This document shows, one piece after another, positions 1 to 8,006 of a stretch of DNA of 39,965 bases. The notes under the pieces were generated by a model. It ran no database searches and was not told the origin of the DNA. It saw nothing but the letters and a program-made list of their open reading frames with translations. Location of the stretch: assembly GCF_022340605.1 (NCBI RefSeq), contig NZ_JAJDNQ010000137.1:1-39965 (forward strand), in the 5' to 3' direction. Positions within the stretch are counted from its first letter, which is position 1. Every line of letters begins with the position of its first letter. The stretch comes from Thiohalocapsa sp. (GTDB lineage Bacteria > Pseudomonadota > Gammaproteobacteria > Chromatiales > Chromatiaceae). The position numbers were made by a program, and so were the translations under genes.

Positions 1-962
1 CCCCAGAGCCCGCACAGCCCGTGCAGCGGCCAGACGCCGAGCACGTCGTCGATGCGCCACTTGTTCTGGGTCAGCGTGAAGGTGTAGACGAACAGCGCGC
101 CGGCCACGGCACCGGTGACCAGCGCCCCCAGCGGGTGCATCAGGTCGGAGCCCGCGCATACCGCCACCAGCCCCGCCAGTGGACCGTTGTGCAGAAAGCC
201 CGGGTCCTTGTTGCCGGCCAGCAGCGCGGCGAGGATGCCGCCCACCATGGCCATCAGCGAGTTCACCGCCACCAGCCCGCTCACGGCGTCGATCTTCTGC
301 GCGGACATCACGTTGAAACCGAACCAACCGACGGTGAGGATCCAGGCGCCCAGCGACAGGAACGGAATCGACGACGGCGGATGCGCCGTCATGGTGCCGT
401 CCTTGCGGTAGCGCCCGGTGCGCGCCCCCAGCAGCAGCACGGCCGCCAGCGCGATCCAGCCGCCCATCGCGTGCACGACAATGGAGCCCGCGAAATCGTG
501 GAACTTCTCACCGAACAGCGACGACAGCAGGGCCTGCACGCCGAAGTTGTCGTTCCAGGCGATGCCCTCGAAGAAGGGGTACACGAGGCCCACCAACAGC
601 GCGGAGGCCAGGAGCTGCGGGTAGAACTTGGCGCGTTCGGCGATGCCGCCGGAGATGATGGCCGGGATGGCGGCCGCGAAGGTGAGCAGGAAAAAGAACT
701 TCACCAGCTCGTAGCCGTTCTCGATCTGCAGCGTCGGCGCACCGCTGAAGAAGTTGACGCCGTAGGCGATGTAGAAGCCGATGAAGAAGTAGGCGACGGT
801 GGAGACGGCGAAGTCGCTCAGGATCTTCGACAGTGCGTTGACCTGGTTCTTCGCCTGGACCGTGCCGACCTCGAGAAAGGCGAAGCCCGCGTGCATCGCG
901 AGCACCATGATGGCGCCCATCAGGATGAAGAGCACGTTGGTGCCCGCCAAGAGTTGCTCCAT
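1..962 (-). CDS. amt: Ammonium transporter (Amt family), C-terminus cut by window edge
   Basis: Inner-membrane channel for ammonium/ammonia. About 320 residues are present, reading from ATG at 960-962 to the window edge; family members usually have 400-450, so roughly the last 100 residues are missing. The protein is a series of hydrophobic segments from its first residues (MEQLLAGTNVLFILMGAIMV), with no separate signal peptide. Both pore histidines of the family are visible: one in FAGSIVVHAMGG, the other in VWPLHGLCGLWG near the edge. An AGAGGA ribosome site lies 7 bases before the ATG. A sigma-54-like -24/-12 element is about 37 bp upstream, which fits nitrogen-limited expression. Amt genes are often paired with glnK, which is not visible here and may lie beyond the edge. 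Confidence 0.93.
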   Translation of the reverse strand, partial: MEQLLAGTNVLFILMGAIMVLAMHAGFAFLEVGTVQAKNQVNALSKILSDFAVSTVAYFFIGFYIAYGVNFFSGAPTLQIENGYELVKFFFLLTFAAAIPAIISGGIAERAKFYPQLLASALLVGLVYPFFEGIAWNDNFGVQALLSSLFGEKFHDFAGSIVVHAMGGWIALAAVLLLGARTGRYRKDGTMTAHPPSSIPFLSLGAWILTVGWFGFNVMSAQKIDAVSGLVAVNSLMAMVGGILAALLAGNKDPGFLHNGPLAGLVAVCAGSDLMHPLGALVTGAVAGALFVYTFTLTQNKWRIDDVLGVWPLHGLCGLW

Positions 963-998
963 TGTTGTGTCCTCTTTGTGCCAAACCGGTGCAGCATT

Positions 999-1014
999 AG
1001 CAAGAGCCACGCCA
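999..1014 (-). promoter_or_regulatory. Sigma-54-type -24/-12 promoter for amt
   Basis: Read on the minus strand the sequence is TGGCGTG-GCTC-TTGCT, against the sigma-54 consensus TGGCACG-N4-TTGCW. The invariant GG and GC are exactly 10 bases apart. The predicted start of transcription would give a leader of about 25 nt that contains the AGAGGA ribosome site. Nitrogen control of amt genes through NtrC and sigma-54 is well established, so the match is in the expected place. Upstream, GGCACAATGTGCC (about 1031-1043) and GTGCCGCGGCAC (about 1039-1050) are short dyads, but neither is a clear NtrC site. Confidence 0.62.
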
Positions 1015-1289
1015 GCATGGCGCAAAGCCGGCACAATGTGCCGCGGCACACTGCCCGATCCTCGCTTCGCTTGATCCTCGGCACGGCCCTGAGCTGTCTG
1101 GTACGGGCTCGCACGCCGCTTGTCTCAGTGGAACGACCGTCGTGTCAGCCCCGCGTCGCCCCATCAGGGTGCATCGTCGCACCACAACGGAGCGCACCGC
1201 AGTGACCGCTCGCCGTCCTTCCGGTGGACGTGGTGGGCCGATTGCGTTAGCGTCCGGCGCTCCACCACGACACCACTGAGGATTCAGCC

Positions 1290-1748
1290 ATGCTGCAAAA
1301 GCTCGCGACTCTCGCCTTCGCCACCGTGCTGTGCGCCGCTGCCGGACTGGCCAGCGCGCAGGATATGGGCACCCCGGACGAGGCCAAGGCCATGTCTGAG
1401 AAGGCGCAGGCCGCCGTCAACGAGATGGGCAAGGACAAGGCATTCGCGGAATTCGCGGACGAGAACGGCCCATTCCGCGACAAGGACCTCTACGTGTTCT
1501 GCATGGACATGGACGGCGTCATGCTCTTCCACCCGCTGAAGCCGGAGCTCGAAGGCAAGAACCTGAAGGACTTCGATAAGTACGGCGACAAGCTGTTCCA
1601 GAACATGATCGACACCGTCAAGGACAAGGGTGCGGGCTGGGTGGACTACAAGTGGCCCTACCCCGGCAGCGATGAGGTGCGCGAGAAGGCCACCTACGTC
1701 ATGGGCAACAACGAAGGCTTCTTCTGCGGCGTCGGCGCGTACAAGTAG
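1290..1748 (+). CDS. Periplasmic single-Cache domain protein
   Basis: A 152-residue exported protein. Residues 1-23 form a Sec signal peptide ending ASA-QD. The rest resembles the stand-alone single-Cache (sCache_2-like) proteins of proteobacteria: a long N-terminal helix, then the pattern FRDKDLYVFCMDMDGVMLFHP and a closing NNEGFFCGVGAYK. Cache domains bind small ligands outside the membrane, usually as the sensor part of kinases or chemoreceptors. Here no signalling domain follows, so it is probably a free periplasmic binding protein whose ligand cannot be read from sequence. GAGGA lies 7 bases before the ATG. It is transcribed away from amt across 327 bp that otherwise hold only the amt promoter and short dyads. 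Confidence 0.8.
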   Translation: MLQKLATLAFATVLCAAAGLASAQDMGTPDEAKAMSEKAQAAVNEMGKDKAFAEFADENGPFRDKDLYVFCMDMDGVMLFHPLKPELEGKNLKDFDKYGDKLFQNMIDTVKDKGAGWVDYKWPYPGSDEVREKATYVMGNNEGFFCGVGAYK

Positions 1749-1753
1749 CCACC

Positions 1754-1826
1754 GTCGGGCCTCCCTGGCGTCGGCCCGACCTACGGCATGCCTCGTAGGT
1801 CGGGCTGAGCGAAAGCGAAGCCCGAC
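1754..1826. repeat. REP-like four-arm palindrome cluster
   Basis: Four mutually complementary arms follow one another: GTCGGGCC (1754-1761), GGCCCGACCTAC (1773-1784), GTAGGTCGGGCT (1795-1806) and AGCCCGAC (1819-1826). Arm 1 pairs with 2 (8 bp), arm 2 with 3 (11 bp, GCCCGACCTAC/GTAGGTCGGGC) and arm 3 with 4 (8 bp), so alternative hairpins are possible. The third and fourth arms share GTAGGTCGGG...GCCCGAC with the element at 22462-22492, showing a dispersed family. It sits between two convergent genes, the Cache gene and the sulfatase gene, which is a usual place for REP/BIME elements and may serve as a bidirectional terminator. Confidence 0.75.
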
Positions 1827-1864
1827 AGATCGCTAGTCCGGGCGTCCCTGCCCGGCTGCGGTGC

Positions 1865-3577
1865 TCAGTCGGCCGCGGGCGTCAGCTTGTCCATCACCTG
1901 ATCCAGGCTGAAGCTCGCCGCCTTCTGTCGCGGCGGAAACTCCTTAAAGGTCTCCATGAACTTCGCGACGTATTGCTGGGCTGGCACCAGCAGGTAGGCC
2001 CGGTCCAGCACCCAGTCGAAGTAGGTATTGGATGTGATCTCGGCGCGCTCGTACGGGTCGCGGCGCAGGTTCTCGATCAGCGGCACGCGCAGCGGCACGA
2101 AGGGCTCCATCCATACGCGGAACGTGCCGGGGCTCTTCTGCTCCATGAAGATCAGCTTCCAATCGTCGTAGCGCAGCGCGGTGAGGTCGCCGTCGTCGGA
2201 GAAGTAGAAAATCTCGTGGCGCGGGCTCTGATCGGTCTCGCCGGTGAGCAGTGGCAGGATGTCGTAGCCGTCCAGGTGCACCTTGTAGTCGCGGCCCATG
2301 GCGGGCACGGAGATGCCCTGCAGCAGGCGTTCTTTGATGAACGGATCGCCGGCGGCCGCGAGGAAGGTCGGGAACCAATCCATGTGATGGACGATGGCGT
2401 TGCTCCAGACCCCCGCCGGAATGTGGCCGGGCCAGCGCACCATGGCCGGCACGCGCCAGCCGCCCTCCCAGTTAGTGTTCTTCTCACCGCGAAACGGCGT
2501 CGCGGCAGCATCGGGCCAGGTGTTGTAGTGGGGGCCGTTGTCGGTGGAGTAGAAGACGATGGTGTTGTCGGCAATACCAAGCCGATCCAGGGCATCCAGG
2601 ATCTTTCCGACATGCATGTCGTGCTCGACCATGCCGTCGGCGTACTCGTCCTGCCCGGAGATGCCACGCAGCCCCGGCTTCACATGGGTGCGGAAGTGCA
2701 TGCGGGTGCCGTTCCACCAGACGAACCAGGGCTTGCCGGCCTTGCTCTCTTCCTCGATGAAGCGGATGGCCGCGTCGGAGGTCTCGTCGTCGATGACCTC
2801 CATGCGCTTTTTGGTGAGCGGGCCCGTGTCCTCGATCTTCTGCGTACCATCGGGCAGCGCCCAGGAGTGGATCACGCCGCGGGGCCCGTACTGCTGCAGG
2901 AAGGTCTTGCCGTTGGCGAGCACCCTGTCGGCGGGATAGTCCTCGTTCTCCGGCTCTTCTTCCGCATTCAGGTGATAGAGATTGCCGTAGAACTCGTCGA
3001 AGCCGTGGTTTGTGGGCAGGTACTCGTCGCGGTCACCCAAGTGGTTCTTGCCGAACTGCCCGGTGGCGTAGCCCAGCGCCTTGAGCATGCCGGCGATGGT
3101 TGGGTCCTCCTCGCGCATGCCGAGCTCGGCGCCAGGCAGGCCCACCTTGGACAGCCCGGTGCGGAACACGCTCTGGCCGGTGATGAAGGATGCGCGACCA
3201 GCGGTGCAGGACTGCTCGCCGTAGTAGTCCGTGAAGGTCATGCCCTGGTTGGCGATGCGATCGATATTGGGCGTCTCGTAGCCCACCAGGCCATGGGTAT
3301 AGGTGCTGATGTTGGACTGGCCGACATCGTCGCCCCAAAGGACCAGGATGTTAGGCTTGTTGGCGCCAGCCGGTTCGGGAGCAGCCGCGGCTGCGCGTTC
3401 GGCCGTTGCGGCCGGGGCCTCGGCGGCGGCGGGTTGGGCAGCAGGTTGCGACGTCGCTGCCGCCGCTTCAGCGGCGTTGGGCTCGGATGCAGCTGAACTC
3501 GGTGTTTGCGCCAGCGCCGGCAGGGCCAGCAGCGCTAGCGCACCGGCCAGGGCCGGCAAGGTGAGTCTCAGTGGCAC
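1865..3577 (-). CDS. Exported arylsulfatase-type sulfatase
   Basis: A 570-residue sulfatase of the alkaline-phosphatase superfamily. Residues 1-23 are a signal peptide. Residues 25-72 are an Ala/Pro-rich linker of low complexity. The catalytic domain starts at KPNILVLWGDDVG with the metal-binding Asp pair (D83, D84). The formylglycine motif is CTAGR at C124, a C-x-A-x-R variant of C-x-P-x-R, so a maturation enzyme is expected elsewhere. Further family marks are GQFGKNHLGD and the STDNGPH block. The start is GTG at 3575-3577, backed by GGAGGA 6-7 bases upstream. It is divergent from an AraC-type regulator that may control it. The sulfate-ester substrate cannot be predicted. Confidence 0.9.
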   Translation of the reverse strand: MPLRLTLPALAGALALLALPALAQTPSSAASEPNAAEAAAATSQPAAQPAAAEAPAATAERAAAAAPEPAGANKPNILVLWGDDVGQSNISTYTHGLVGYETPNIDRIANQGMTFTDYYGEQSCTAGRASFITGQSVFRTGLSKVGLPGAELGMREEDPTIAGMLKALGYATGQFGKNHLGDRDEYLPTNHGFDEFYGNLYHLNAEEEPENEDYPADRVLANGKTFLQQYGPRGVIHSWALPDGTQKIEDTGPLTKKRMEVIDDETSDAAIRFIEEESKAGKPWFVWWNGTRMHFRTHVKPGLRGISGQDEYADGMVEHDMHVGKILDALDRLGIADNTIVFYSTDNGPHYNTWPDAAATPFRGEKNTNWEGGWRVPAMVRWPGHIPAGVWSNAIVHHMDWFPTFLAAAGDPFIKERLLQGISVPAMGRDYKVHLDGYDILPLLTGETDQSPRHEIFYFSDDGDLTALRYDDWKLIFMEQKSPGTFRVWMEPFVPLRVPLIENLRRDPYERAEITSNTYFDWVLDRAYLLVPAQQYVAKFMETFKEFPPRQKAASFSLDQVMDKLTPAAD

Positions 3578-3648
3578 GGCAGATCCTCCGATCGGTTATT
3601 TGCAGTTCTGGTTTCGGACAATGGCCGCGGATTCGCGGTGCAGGGCGA

Positions 3649-3667
3649 TATTGCGGCAGATGCAATA
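3649..3667. promoter_or_regulatory. Dyad TATTGC-N7-GCAATA in the sulfatase/AraC divergent region
   Basis: A perfect 6-bp inverted repeat with a 7-base spacer lies between the two divergent start codons (3577 and 3712). It overlaps a possible plus-strand promoter, TTGCGG-N16-TAAGCT. The position suits an operator for the neighbouring AraC-type regulator or another factor. Function is inferred from position and symmetry only. Confidence 0.4.
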
Positions 3668-3711
3668 GTTGATAAGCTGGCTATCCGCTTTTCGCACAGA
3701 GGGACGGCGGC

Positions 3712-4650
3712 ATGGCGAACGCGACACCGCAGGGGACGGACGGGCCGGTCATCGAGCGCGTTGTTCTGTCGTTTTTCGACGCCGAGCAGCTCGCGGCGGC
3801 CATCCGCGAAGCGCAGATCGAGCATCGACAATTGGAGAGCGGTGCCTTCAGCGGCGAACTGAGGGGCGTGATTGGCGGATCAATCGTGCTGAACAGCGGC
3901 CGCTACAGCCGCACACTGCGCGCGCGCGGCTGCCTTCCGGCGGACGCGGTGGTGATCGGCGCGATTCTCGAAGCCGAGCGCGACGGCTGCATCAACGGCT
4001 TTCGGTGCGGCGCACGGGACCTTATCTGCTACCCGCCCGGCGCCGAGCTGGACTACCTGTTGCCGGCTCGGACCCATTGGGCCGCGCTGCAAGTGCCGCG
4101 GGCGCTGCTCGGCGAGCTCGGCCTGCCACCAAGCCTGTTCGCGCGGCCCAGGGTCTTCAGCGCCTCGCTGCCCGGCTGCGCCCGCATCGTGAGCCGAATT
4201 GCACGGCTCGCGGGTGCGGGAGCCCGCGTCTCGTTGCGCGATTGGGAGGCCGAGGTCGCGACACTCGCCGACGAATTGGCGCCGCTGGCCCTGCAGCGCG
4301 GCGGGCTGCACGCCCGCCCCAACTATGCCGAGCGCATGCGCCAGCTACGCTCATTCGAGCAACAGGTGAACGAGCGCATCGGCGAGAGCCTGCGCATCCC
4401 TGCCCTGTGCGACGCCATCGGCGTCGCACAGCGCACGCTGGAGCAGACCTTCCGGGACCAGCTCGGCGTCTCGCCGAAGCGCTATCTCACCATCCTGCGC
4501 CTGCATGCCGCCCGCGACGCCCTGCTGCGCGGCGCGGCCACGCACATCGGCACCTTGGCCGCGGGCTGCGGCATCCCCCACGCCGGGCGCTTCGCCAGCG
4601 ACTACCGCGAGCTGTTCGGCGAGGTGCCCTCGGCGACGGGGCGCGGCTGA
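3712..4650 (+). CDS. AraC-family transcriptional regulator
   Basis: A 312-residue regulator. The last 90 or so residues carry two helix-turn-helix motifs of AraC type: IPALCDAIGVAQRTLEQTF followed by RDQLGVSPKRYLTILRLHAARDALL, then a second helix pair ending GRFASDYRELFGEVPS. The N-terminal 200 residues have no motif that identifies the inducer. They are of the length seen in AraC regulators that sense an effector and resemble the type with an AraC_binding_2-like sensor. The gene is divergent from the exported sulfatase, the arrangement of a local regulator and its target, so control of the sulfatase is the likeliest role. The ATG follows GAGGGACGGCGGC, a usable ribosome site. Confidence 0.86.
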   Translation: MANATPQGTDGPVIERVVLSFFDAEQLAAAIREAQIEHRQLESGAFSGELRGVIGGSIVLNSGRYSRTLRARGCLPADAVVIGAILEAERDGCINGFRCGARDLICYPPGAELDYLLPARTHWAALQVPRALLGELGLPPSLFARPRVFSASLPGCARIVSRIARLAGAGARVSLRDWEAEVATLADELAPLALQRGGLHARPNYAERMRQLRSFEQQVNERIGESLRIPALCDAIGVAQRTLEQTFRDQLGVSPKRYLTILRLHAARDALLRGAATHIGTLAAGCGIPHAGRFASDYRELFGEVPSATGRG

Positions 4651-4985
4651 CACTTCTGCTTGAGGTCTCATACTGCCCCACGGCCAGTCGCCTGGCGCCG
4701 CCCCCATCCCGACGCGGACCGGGTTCAGCACTCTAGAGCAGTACGGGTTGGTGTGCGATCTGACCCCGATCATACGCGACCAAGATAGGCGGCGCGCTGC
4801 GGCAGACTCTACTCGGCGCCGGCGTCGCTGCGATACCCATCGAGCAGGGCGAGGATGGCCAGCTTGATGCTGGATCAAGGCGGGGACGCCGCTTCCACGG
4901 CAGGCGCGGGGGCGACCGAGCAGGCACGCGGTGGCTGCGGTGCGTTGTTGGGGTTGGGTGGGGACGATGCCGTCTGGGCGGCGGG
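4651..4985. other. Non-coding interval after the AraC gene
   Basis: No supported gene is seen here. Open frames exist on both strands but have no family resemblance and no ribosome site. On the minus strand, 4811-4860 reads like a protein end (KLAILALLDGYRSDAGAE, then stop) but has no credible beginning. The interval runs into the 27-bp tandem repeat. Confidence 0.5.
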
Positions 4986-4987
4986 AC

Positions 4988-5185
4988 GCCGCCGGCTGTC
5001 CCAGTTGCCGGCGGGACGCCGGCTGTCCCAGTTGCCGGCGGGACGCCGGCGCTCCCAGTTGCCGGCGGGACGCCGGCGCTCCCAGTTGCCGGCGGGACGC
5101 CGGCGCTCCCAGTTGCCGGCGAGACGCCGGCGCTCCCAGTTGCCGGCGAGACGCCGGCGCTCCCAGCCGGCGGCGGCGCTCCCAG
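4988..5185. repeat. 27-bp GC-rich tandem repeat (about seven units)
   Basis: The unit is CCGGCGGGACGCCGG followed by CGCTCCCAGTTG, 27 bp in all. The CCCA landmark recurs at 5000, 5027, 5054, 5081, 5108, 5135 and 5162, exactly 27 bp apart; an eighth, shortened unit has it at 5181 (19 bp later). Early units have CTGTCCCAG and later ones CGCTCCCAG, and the last two full units have GAGACG in place of GGGACG, so the array has diverged in order. Each unit contains GCCGGC twice and can fold into a small hairpin. Because 27 is a multiple of three, open frames run through it on both strands; these are by-products. Confidence 0.88.
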
Positions 5186-5206
5186 CCGGCGGCGGCGCCG
5201 GCTGGG
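5181..5206 (-). terminator. Strong hairpin just downstream of pnp
   Basis: CCCAGCCGGCG (5181-5191) and CGCCGGCTGGG (5196-5206) form a perfect 11-bp stem with a 4-base loop, 13 bases after the pnp stop codon. No T run follows on the minus strand, so it may be a 3'-end-stabilising hairpin or a Rho-assisted end rather than a classic intrinsic terminator. It also forms the closing edge of the 27-bp repeat array. Confidence 0.5.
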
Positions 5207-5219
5207 ACACGCGGGCGCC

Positions 5220-7325
5220 CTACTCGGCGGGCTTCGCCTCTTCTTCGGTGACAGCCTTCATACTGAGGCGGATGCGGCCTTGCTTGTCCACTTCGAGCAC
5301 CTTGACGCGGACGACGTCGCCTTCCTTCAGCTTGTCGGAGACCTTCTGCACGCGCTCCTCGCAGATCTGGCTGATGTGCACGAGGCCGTCGCGGCCGGGC
5401 AGGATGGTGACGAAGGCGCCGAAGTCCATCAGGCGTACGACCTTGCCCTCGTAGATCTTGCCGACTTCCACGTCCGCGGTGATGAGGCGGATGCGCTTCT
5501 TGGCCTCCTCGCCGGCGCTGCGCTGCACGGAGAAGATCTTGACCACGCCGTCGTCATTGATGTCGACGGTGGCGCCGGTCTCCTCGGTGATGGCGCGGAT
5601 GGTGGAACCGCCCTTACCGATGACGTCGCGGATCTTCTCGGGATGGATCTTGAACTCGATGATGCGCGGCGCGTAGTCGGACATCTCGGCGCGGTGCTGG
5701 GAGATGACCTTGTTCATCTCACCGAGGATGTGCAGCCGGCCGGCCTTCGCCTGCTCCAGCGCGATCTCCATGATCTCCTTGGTGATGCCCTCGATCTTGA
5801 TGTCCATCTGCAGGGCGTTGATGCCATCGGCGGGGCCGGCGACCTTGAAGTCCATGTCGCCGAGGTGGTCCTCGTCGCCCATGATGTCCGTCAGCACGGC
5901 GAACGCGTCGCCCTCCTTGATCAGGCCCATGGCGACACCGGCCACCGGCGCCTTCACCGGCACGCCGGCATCCATCAGGGACAGACTCGTGCCGCAGACG
6001 CTGGCCATGGAGCTGGAGCCGTTGGACTCGGTGATCTCGGACACCACGCGGACGGAATACGGGAACTCGTCCGGGGCCGGCATGGCGGCGAGGATGCCGC
6101 GCTTGGCGAGGCGGCCATGGCCGATCTCGCGGCGCTTGGGGCTGCCGACGCGGCCGAGCTCGCCGACGCAGAAGGGCGGGAAGTTGTAGTGGAGCATGAA
6201 GGGCTCGCGGCGCTCGCCCTCCAGCGCGTCGATGATCTGGCTGTCGCGCTCGGTGCCGAGCGTAGTGACCACCAGGGCCTGGGTCTCGCCGCGGGTGAAG
6301 AGCGCGGAGCCATGCGTGCGCGGCAGCACGCCGGTGCGGATGTGGATGGGCCGGACGGTCTTGGTGTCGCGGCCGTCGATGCGCGGCTTGCCCTCGATGA
6401 TGCCGCCACGGACGATCCTTTTCTCCAGCTTCTCGACGGCGCCGTAGACCTTGGGCTGCGGCCACTGGCCCTCGCCGTCGCCGGCGAGCTTGTCGTAGAT
6501 CTCCATGCGGATCGCGTCCAGCGCGGCGTAGCGGTCCATCTTCTCCTTGATGGTGTAGGCCTCGGCGAGGCGCTCGGTGTAGGGGCTCACGGCATCTTCC
6601 AGCGAGGGGTCCGCTTGCGGCGGCTCGAAGGGCAGTGGCGGCTTGTTCACCTCGGCGGCCAGCTCGCGGATGGCCTGGATGGCCACCTGCATCTGCTCGT
6701 GGCCGAACAGTACGGCGCCGAGCATGACCTCCTCGGACAGGCCACGCGCCTCGGACTCCACCATGAGCACGGCGCCCTCGGTGCCGGCCACCACGAGGTC
6801 GAGGTCGCTATCGGGGCCGAGACCGGTCACTGCCGGGTTCAGGATGTACTCGCCGTTCTTGTAGCCGACGCGGGCGGCGGCGATGGGGCCGTTGAAGGGC
6901 GCACCGGAGATGGCCAGCGCCGCCGAGACGCCGAGCATGGCTGGCACCTCGGGGTTCACCGCCGGGTTCAGGGACTTGACCGTCGCGATGACCTGCACCT
7001 CGCGGCCGAAGCCGTCGGCGAACAGCGGCCGGATGGGCCGATCGATGAGGCGGGAGGTGAGGATCTCGGCCTCGCTCGGGCGCCCCTCACGACGAAAAAA
7101 GCCGCCTGGGATGCGGCCGGCGGCATAGGTCTTCTCTTGATAGTCGACGGTGAGCGGCAGAAAGTCCTTCATCTCCGTTGCGCGCTTGTCCACCACCACG
7201 GTACAGAGCACCACCGTATCGTCAACGTTGATCAAGACGGCGCCGTCCGCCTGGCGGGCGATCTCGCCGGTCTCGAGTGTGACCGTCTGGTCGCCATACT
7301 GGAAGGTCTTGCGGATAGGGGTCAC
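5220..7325 (-). CDS. pnp: Polyribonucleotide nucleotidyltransferase (PNPase)
   Basis: A phosphorolytic 3'-5' exoribonuclease of the cytoplasm and part of the RNA degradosome in many proteobacteria. The 701 residues match the family length and domain order: first RNase PH domain (about 10-140), helical domain (about 150-235), second RNase PH domain (about 315-535, with [15 protein letters not shown] at the active site), KH domain (about 550-610, [11 protein letters not shown]) and S1 domain (about 620-690, [13 protein letters not shown]). The start is GTG at 7323-7325 with AGAGGA about 9 bases upstream; the following [18 protein letters not shown] aligns with the usual N-terminus. It follows rpsO as in most gammaproteobacteria, where PNPase controls its own mRNA. 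Confidence 0.98.
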   Translation of the reverse strand: MTPIRKTFQYGDQTVTLETGEIARQADGAVLINVDDTVVLCTVVVDKRATEMKDFLPLTVDYQEKTYAAGRIPGGFFRREGRPSEAEILTSRLIDRPIRPLFADGFGREVQVIATVKSLNPAVNPEVPAMLGVSAALAISGAPFNGPIAAARVGYKNGEYILNPAVTGLGPDSDLDLVVAGTEGAVLMVESEARGLSEEVMLGAVLFGHEQMQVAIQAIRELAAEVNKPPLPFEPPQADPSLEDAVSPYTERLAEAYTIKEKMDRYAALDAIRMEIYDKLAGDGEGQWPQPKVYGAVEKLEKRIVRGGIIEGKPRIDGRDTKTVRPIHIRTGVLPRTHGSALFTRGETQALVVTTLGTERDSQIIDALEGERREPFMLHYNFPPFCVGELGRVGSPKRREIGHGRLAKRGILAAMPAPDEFPYSVRVVSEITESNGSSSMASVCGTSLSLMDAGVPVKAPVAGVAMGLIKEGDAFAVLTDIMGDEDHLGDMDFKVAGPADGINALQMDIKIEGITKEIMEIALEQAKAGRLHILGEMNKVISQHRAEMSDYAPRIIEFKIHPEKIRDVIGKGGSTIRAITEETGATVDINDDGVVKIFSVQRSAGEEAKKRIRLITADVEVGKIYEGKVVRLMDFGAFVTILPGRDGLVHISQICEERVQKVSDKLKEGDVVRVKVLEVDKQGRIRLSMKAVTEEEAKPAE

Positions 7326-7402
7326 AGGATTGGGTCCTCTGTGTGGTCCTCAGGATGTCTGGCCGGGGCGCCGGGGACGCGGCACGCCCGGAGCGGTCGG
7401 CG

Positions 7403-7482
7403 GCGCCGGCACCTGCCTCCGCTCAGCCCGGCGCCGGCTTGGGGCCAGGGCGGGGGCGGGTTGGGGGCAGGTCGGCACCGGC
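7403..7482 (-). promoter_or_regulatory. Possible long hairpin between rpsO and pnp
   Basis: GCCGGC-ACCTGCC (7405-7417) can pair with GGCAGGT (7466-7472) and, after a bulge, CCGGC (7478-7482). In Escherichia coli the rpsO-pnp interval carries the rpsO terminator and the RNase III-cut hairpin that serves PNPase autoregulation. This structure is in the equivalent place, but pairing was judged by eye and not folded. Confidence 0.3.
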
Positions 7483-7495
7483 TTGCGACCGCGGG

Positions 7496-7765
7496 TCAGC
7501 GGCGCAGGCCGAGCTTCTGAATCAGCGCACGATACCGGTCGAGGTCCTTGCGCTTGAGATAGTCGAGCAGCTTGCGCCGGGAGTTGACCATGCGCACAAG
7601 GCCGCGCCGGGAGTGGTGATCTTTCTTGTGCTGTGTGAAGTGCTCGGTGAGGTCCTTGATGCGCGCGGTGAGCAGCGCGACCTGCACCTCGGTGCTGCCG
7701 GTATCGTTGGCGCCGCGGCCGTGCTCCTCCACGATGCGTCGCTTGTCGTCTGCGGTAATCGTCAT
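7496..7765 (-). CDS. rpsO: 30S ribosomal protein S15
   Basis: An 89-residue primary rRNA-binding protein of the small subunit platform. Its length and sequence are canonical, including [41 protein letters not shown] and the closing [16 protein letters not shown] with AGGAG 8 bases upstream fixes the start. It lies between truB and pnp as expected. The 240-bp gap to truB is large enough for its own promoter, and one candidate is present at 7917-7945. Confidence 0.98.
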   Translation of the reverse strand: MTITADDKRRIVEEHGRGANDTGSTEVQVALLTARIKDLTEHFTQHKKDHHSRRGLVRMVNSRRKLLDYLKRKDLDRYRALIQKLGLRR

Positions 7766-7916
7766 TGCTAGAGCTCCTGTTGGACTGCGCCGGTTGCGGC
7801 GCTCGGTTGAGCGGCAGCGCCGCGCGCCAGCCCCGGCAATGACTCCAGGGGGCGCCCGCGGCGGTGCCGGGATGGCGCGGCGACGGCAAGGTCGCCGGGC
7901 GCGTTGTCGAACCGCT

Positions 7917-7945
7917 ATGGTAGCGGGCTTGGGTGCGCAGTTGAA
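7917..7945 (-). promoter_or_regulatory. Candidate sigma-70 promoter for rpsO-pnp
   Basis: On the minus strand, TTCAAC (7940-7945) and TACCAT (7917-7922) are separated by exactly 17 bases. The -10 matches four of six consensus positions, the -35 three. It stands about 150 bp before rpsO in the truB-rpsO gap. An internal promoter here is known from E. coli, which supports the location. Confidence 0.4.
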
Positions 7946-8006
7946 CCGAATGTAACAGTCCGGCCGCGGTTCACCCGCCCCAGGTCAAATCTTTCGCGAA
8001 TCCTAT

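Noticed and set aside
4811..4860. Possible C-terminal gene remnant on the minus strand (LAILALLDGYRSDAGAE)
   Set aside because: Too short, with no continuous upstream frame and no recognisable family.
4988..5185. CRISPR-like array
   Set aside because: Units are contiguous 27-bp repeats with no variable spacers between them, and no cas genes are near.
4875..5210. Minus-strand frame coding a repetitive RRPAGNWE-type protein
   Set aside because: It is a by-product of a 27-bp repeat whose length is a multiple of three; several frames are open on both strands, and no ribosome site or family supports it.
5280..7520. 746-codon plus-strand frame opposite pnp
   Set aside because: It is antisense to a fully conserved pnp and its residue composition (His/Asp/Gly/Leu-rich) is typical of the complement of a high-GC gene.
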